This document shows, one piece after another, positions 52,899-56,378 of a stretch of 56,378 nucleotides of DNA (position 1 is the first letter of the stretch; each line of letters starts with the position of its first letter). The stretch covers positions 1 to 56,378 of the forward strand of contig JAKQKE010000139.1 in NCBI GenBank assembly GCA_029560805.1, written 5' to 3'. The stretch is from Spirochaetota bacterium (GTDB lineage: Bacteria; Spirochaetota; Spirochaetia; Treponematales; UBA12059). The translations under genes and the position numbers were made by a program. Below the pieces are notes generated by a model, which searched no databases, was not told the origin of the DNA, and saw only the letters and a list, made by a program, of their open reading frames with translations.

Positions 52899-54128
52899 AT
52901 GAACGTAGCGGTTATTGGCGCCCAGTGGGGCGACGAGGGCAAGGGTAAGATAGTCGACTACCTGGCGACCGACGCGCAGATCATCGTGCGTTTCTCGGGC
53001 GGCGCCAACGCTGGCCATACCATCGTCAGGGGCGGCGAGCAGTTCGCGCTACACCTCGTCCCCTCGGGCGTGCTCTACCCGGACAAGCGGGTGATACTCG
53101 GCACCGGCATGGTCATCGACCCCGAGGCCCTGTTCGCCGAGCTCGGCATGCTCGCCGAGCGCGGCATCGACTGGGAAGGCCGCGTCTTCATCTCGGACCG
53201 GGCGCACCTCGTGCTACCGCGCTACCGGACGCTCGACAAGTCCCTCGAGGCCGCCCGCAAGCGGCCAATCGGCACGACCGGCCGCGGCATAGGCGTCGCG
53301 TACGCAATGAAGTCGTCGCGCGACGGGGTCAGGCTGGCCGACCTCTTCGACGATAGGCTACTCGAGAACCTCGAGGACGACGATAGGCGCTTCATAGCCG
53401 AGTGGCGCGATAGGCTGGCGCCGCTGGCCGTCGACCTGACGCACTACCTCTCCGGCCACCGGAACACGTACTGCCTGTTCGAAGGCGCGCAAGGGGCCCT
53501 CCTCGACCTCGACACGGGGACCTATCCCTACGTGTCGTCGGGCATGTCGGGGGCGGGAGGCGCGGCCACCCAGGGCGGCATCGGCCCCAGGCGCCTCGAC
53601 AAGGTGCTCGGGGTGTTCAAGGCCTACTCGACCCGAGTCGGGAACGGCCCCTTCCCGACCGAGTTCGACGACGGCAGCCAGTCCGCCCTGTGCCAGTTCA
53701 TCCGCGACACCGGCCGCGAGTACGGCGTGACCACCGGCCGTCCGCGTCGTTGCGGCTACCTGGACCTCGTCGCCCTGCGCTACGCCTGCCTGGCCAACTC
53801 GATCGACTCGCTCGTCCTCACGCATCTGGACGTCTACGACACGCTCGACTCCTTCGAGGCCTGCGTCGCGTACAAGGTGCGCGGCCAGCTCGTCGAGCAC
53901 TTCCCGGCGTCGGTCCGCGACCTTGAGGACGCCGAACCGGTGCTACGGACCTTCCGCGGCTGGAAGCGCTCGCTCAAGGAGGTCCGCGAATACGACGAGC
54001 TGCCGCGCGAGGCCCGCGACTACGTCTCCTTCATCGAGGAGTACACCGAGACGGCCATCGACGTCGTATCGGTCGGCTACGACCGCCGCGACACCATCGT
54101 CAGGAGGTCGCCGTGGACCAGATCCTGA
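52899..54128 (+). CDS. purA: Adenylosuccinate synthetase
   Basis: Joins IMP and aspartate with GTP, the committed step to AMP. 409 residues. The ATG at 52899 follows AAGGAG; an ATG at 52881 lies upstream of that site and was rejected. P-loop-like IGAQWGDEGKGKIVDYLA, FSGGANAGHTIV, GTTGRGIGVAYAMK, FEGAQGALLDLDTGTYPYVSS and the C-terminal GRPRRCGYLDLVALRYA. Shorter than the E. coli enzyme by about 20 residues but complete. Overlaps guaA by 16 bp. Confidence 0.96.
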   Translation: MNVAVIGAQWGDEGKGKIVDYLATDAQIIVRFSGGANAGHTIVRGGEQFALHLVPSGVLYPDKRVILGTGMVIDPEALFAELGMLAERGIDWEGRVFISDRAHLVLPRYRTLDKSLEAARKRPIGTTGRGIGVAYAMKSSRDGVRLADLFDDRLLENLEDDDRRFIAEWRDRLAPLAVDLTHYLSGHRNTYCLFEGAQGALLDLDTGTYPYVSSGMSGAGGAATQGGIGPRRLDKVLGVFKAYSTRVGNGPFPTEFDDGSQSALCQFIRDTGREYGVTTGRPRRCGYLDLVALRYACLANSIDSLVLTHLDVYDTLDSFEACVAYKVRGQLVEHFPASVRDLEDAEPVLRTFRGWKRSLKEVREYDELPREARDYVSFIEEYTETAIDVVSVGYDRRDTIVRRSPWTRS

Positions 54129-55666
54129 TCCTCGACTACGGTAGCCAGTACACGCAGCTGATAGCGCGCCGCATACGGGAGCTCGGCGTCTACACCGATA
54201 TAGCGCCGGGCGACGCCGAACTGACGGCCGAGCGGCTGGCCGGCGTCAAGGGCGTCGTGATGGCCGGTTCTCCATGGAGCGTCTACGACGACGGAGCGCC
54301 TGAGCCGGATCGGGCCGTCTACTCGCTCGGGCTACCGGTGCTCGGCGTCTGTTACGGGGCCCAGCGCATGACGGCCGACCACGGCGGGGCGGTCGCGACG
54401 CTGGCAGACCGCGAGTACGGCAAGCGTCCGGTCAGGGTCGCCGCGCCAGACCCGCTGTTCGACGGCGTGCCGCCGGAGTTCCTGAGCTGGATGAGCCACG
54501 GCGACTCGATCGAGCGCCTGGCGCCCGGCTTCCGGGCGGTAGCGGTCACCGACAACGGCATCCCGGCCGCCATCGTCCACGAGAGCCTGCCGCTGCGCGG
54601 CGTGCAGTTCCATCCCGAGGTGTCCCACTGCGAGCACGGCACGAGGATCCTGTCCAACTTCGTCTTCGGGCTATGCGGCTGCGAAGGCTCCTGGACGATG
54701 GAGCGCTACATCGTCCAGGAGCGCGAGCGCTTGCTCGAGCGCGTCGGCGCTTCCCCGGTGCTGCTCCTGATATCCGGCGGCGTCGACTCGACGGTGGCGG
54801 CGGCCCTGCTTCTCAAGACCCTGGGACCCGCTAGAGTCTATCTCCTGTACATCGACACGGGCCTCATGCGCAAGGACGAGAGCGTCGAGGTGATGCGCAC
54901 CCTGAACGCGCTCGGGGCCATCCATGTCCGCCGCGCCGACGCCGAGGCGGATTTCCTGGCCGCGCTCGCTGGGCTGTCCGACCCCGAGGCCAAGCGCCAC
55001 GCGATAGGCGACCTGTTCATCAACGTGCAGGAGCGGGAGGTCGCGCGGCTCGGGCTCGGCGACGACTACTTCCTGGCCCAGGGCACCCTGTATACGGACC
55101 TGATCGAGTCGGGCAAGGGCGTCGGCACGCAGGCTCACGTGATCAAGAGCCACCATAACGTGCGTTCGCCGCTCGTCGAGAAGAAGCGCGCCGAGGGCCG
55201 TATTATCGAACCCCTCGACCGGCTCTACAAGGACGAGGTGCGCTCGCTCGGCCGGGCCCTCGGCGTAGACGAGTCCGTCGTCACGCGCCACCCTTTCCCG
55301 GGGCCTGGCCTCGGCGTGCGCGTGCTCGGCGAGGTGACCAAGGAGAAATGCGACATCCTGCGCGCCGCCGACGACGTCTATATCCGCGAGCTGCGCGCGC
55401 GCGGGCTGTACGACCGGATCTGGCAGGCCTTCGCCGTGCTGCTGCCGGTGCGATCGGTCGGCGTCGCCGGAGACGTGCGCCGCTACGGCTGGACCGTCGC
55501 GCTGCGCGCCGTCTCGTCGACGGACGGCATGACGGCGGACGTCTTCGAGTTCCCGATGCGCGACCTCCTCGAGATATCCGCGACGATCACCAACCGCGTA
55601 CCGGAGGTCGGCCGGGTCGTCTATGACGTGTCGAGCAAGCCGCCGGCGACCATAGAGTGGGAGTAG
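54113..55666 (+). CDS. guaA: GMP synthase (glutamine-hydrolysing)
   Basis: Aminates XMP to GMP using glutamine and ATP. 517 residues. GTG start inside the end of purA, with AGGAGG six bases upstream. Class I amidotransferase: GVCYGAQRM (Cys nucleophile near residue 81), GVQFHPEVSH (His-Glu). ATP-pyrophosphatase: LLISGGVDSTVAAALL. C-terminal dimerisation domain ends PATIEWE. With guaB and purA the cluster covers both branches from IMP. Confidence 0.97.
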   Translation: MDQILILDYGSQYTQLIARRIRELGVYTDIAPGDAELTAERLAGVKGVVMAGSPWSVYDDGAPEPDRAVYSLGLPVLGVCYGAQRMTADHGGAVATLADREYGKRPVRVAAPDPLFDGVPPEFLSWMSHGDSIERLAPGFRAVAVTDNGIPAAIVHESLPLRGVQFHPEVSHCEHGTRILSNFVFGLCGCEGSWTMERYIVQERERLLERVGASPVLLLISGGVDSTVAAALLLKTLGPARVYLLYIDTGLMRKDESVEVMRTLNALGAIHVRRADAEADFLAALAGLSDPEAKRHAIGDLFINVQEREVARLGLGDDYFLAQGTLYTDLIESGKGVGTQAHVIKSHHNVRSPLVEKKRAEGRIIEPLDRLYKDEVRSLGRALGVDESVVTRHPFPGPGLGVRVLGEVTKEKCDILRAADDVYIRELRARGLYDRIWQAFAVLLPVRSVGVAGDVRRYGWTVALRAVSSTDGMTADVFEFPMRDLLEISATITNRVPEVGRVVYDVSSKPPATIEWE

Positions 55667-55702
55667 CCTGAAGTATCCCGGTTCCTCGTCGCGCTGCTCG
55701 TT

Positions 55703-55740
55703 CATTTGCCTTTAATAGTAAAATGCATATATTAAATAGT
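55703..55740 (+). promoter_or_regulatory. AT-rich promoter island before the lipocalin gene
   Basis: A run with taatagtaaaatgcatatat and TATTAAAT stands out from the GC-rich background. A precise -35/-10 pair cannot be fixed; TTTGCC (about 55706) and TATTAA are candidates. Confidence 0.35.
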
Positions 55741-55766
55741 GCGGCGCGACGCCGTCAGGAGGAATC

Positions 55767-56312
55767 ATGAGCAAGTATACGAGGCTTATAACTGTTCTGG
55801 TCGCGACTCTGGCCTTCGCGGGCAACGCGGCGGCCCAGGGCCGGGGCCTGCCCAAGGGCGCCACCGTCGTCGACGGCCTGGACAAGACCCGCTACCTCGG
55901 TACCTGGTACGAGATAGCCCGCTACGACTTCGCCTTCGAGAAGAACCTGAGCGATACCACCGCTACCTACGCCCTGCGCGACGACGGAAAGATAGCCGTG
56001 ACCAACCGTGGCTATAACTACCTCAAGGGCAAGTGGACCGAGGCCAGGGCCAAGGCGCGCTTCCGCGGTTCGGATTCCGTTGGCGCCCTCGAGGTGTCGT
56101 TCTTCGGCCCCTTCTACGCCGCCTACAACATCATCGCGCTCGACCCCGAGTACCGCTACGCCCTCGTCGTCGGCGACAGCACCAAGTACCTCTGGATCCT
56201 GTCGCGCACCACCGAGATACCCGACGATGTCAAGGCCGAGTACCTGGCCATAGCCGAGGGCCTCGGCTATGACCTGACTGCGATGGTCTGGGTCGAGCAC
56301 ACGAGGCATTGA
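55767..56312 (+). CDS. Blc-type lipocalin
   Basis: 181 residues. Signal peptide ending near NAAA-QG, without a lipobox Cys, so periplasmic or secreted rather than lipidated as E. coli Blc is. VDGLDKTRYLGTWYEIARYDFAFEK carries the first lipocalin signature (GxW), followed by VTNRGYNYLKGKW, ALEVSFFGPFYAAYNIIALD and YLWILSRT, the later strands. Members carry lysophospholipids or fatty acids and are tied to membrane stress. AGGAGG precedes the ATG. Confidence 0.93.
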   Translation: MSKYTRLITVLVATLAFAGNAAAQGRGLPKGATVVDGLDKTRYLGTWYEIARYDFAFEKNLSDTTATYALRDDGKIAVTNRGYNYLKGKWTEARAKARFRGSDSVGALEVSFFGPFYAAYNIIALDPEYRYALVVGDSTKYLWILSRTTEIPDDVKAEYLAIAEGLGYDLTAMVWVEHTRH

Positions 56313-56335
56313 GGCTACGCGAGTGGGTTTTTGGC

Positions 56336-56365
56336 TTGACTCGATAATTCCGGATAGGTTATAAA
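56336..56365 (+). promoter_or_regulatory. Strong promoter reading out of the right edge
   Basis: TTGACT (56336-56341) and TATAAA (56360-56365) with an 18-nt spacer (17 if TTATAA is used). It should drive a gene beyond the window. Confidence 0.6.
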
Positions 56366-56378
56366 ATGAACTAAACGG

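Overview
High-GC bacterial chromosome segment (about two-thirds G+C) that is almost fully coded, with tight operons (ATGA, GTGA and TTGA overlaps), many lipobox-type lipoproteins and complete housekeeping genes. No rRNA or tRNA gene, CRISPR array, integrase or transposase was found. A Spirochaetota-like origin would fit the lipoprotein richness, the beta-helix surface lipoprotein and the HydB-GltD type hydrogenase, but the phylum is an inference. ATA isoleucine and AGG arginine codons are unusually common for this G+C content in several genes.

Layout. 1-0.67 kb: 5' part of a membrane sensor protein. 0.8-3.4 kb: glmS and a small lipoprotein. 3.4-5.4 kb: GNAT acetyltransferase and membrane-anchored M20 peptidase (minus strand). 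5.5-7.5 kb: ECF sigma factor, small repeat-bearing membrane protein (candidate anti-sigma) and a duplicated multi-span membrane protein. 7.6-10.5 kb: YfcC-type transporter and a secreted alpha/beta hydrolase that lacks the usual Ser nucleophile. 10.5-17.8 kb: an accessory zone with four related AT-richer intergenic palindromic repeats. Between them lie an internally duplicated membrane protein, a three-gene ABC-2 exporter, an N-terminally truncated peptidase T and a beta-helix lipoprotein. 17.8-22.6 kb: lipoprotein plus DUF6765-like protein, gpsA, FmdB-type and other zinc-ribbon proteins, and a cupin-like protein. 22.7-25.4 kb: an unusual Clp/Hsp100 ATPase with a YbjN-like partner. 25.6-29.0 kb: MocA-like nucleotidyltransferase and a FecCD-type metal or chelate ABC importer. 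29.0-35.5 kb: dihydrolipoamide dehydrogenase, O6-alkylguanine-DNA alkyltransferase, dnaE and a HAD hydrolase. 35.6-41.05 kb: a three-gene NAD(P)-linked [FeFe] hydrogenase whose HydB subunit is fused to a GltD-type flavoprotein. 41.2-42.9 kb: NadD-like nucleotidylyltransferase and adk. 43-51.2 kb: alpha-2-macroglobulin lipoprotein and penicillin-binding protein 1C. 51.2-55.7 kb: guaB-purA-guaA behind a long structured leader. 55.8-56.3 kb: a Blc-type lipocalin, then an outward-facing promoter.

How the genes fit together. The hyd genes, lpd and the NadD-like enzyme concern pyridine-nucleotide redox. guaB-purA-guaA handle both exits from IMP, and adk supplies ADP. glmS, PBP1C, A2M, lipocalin and the lipoproteins concern the envelope. 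The most unusual items are the HydB-GltD hydrogenase, the Clp-YbjN pair, a recurring leaderless promoter geometry (-10 hexamer ending exactly 6 nt before ATG), repeated in-frame 15/18/63-bp minisatellites in otherwise unrelated genes, and the palindromic repeat zone at 10.5-17.8 kb.
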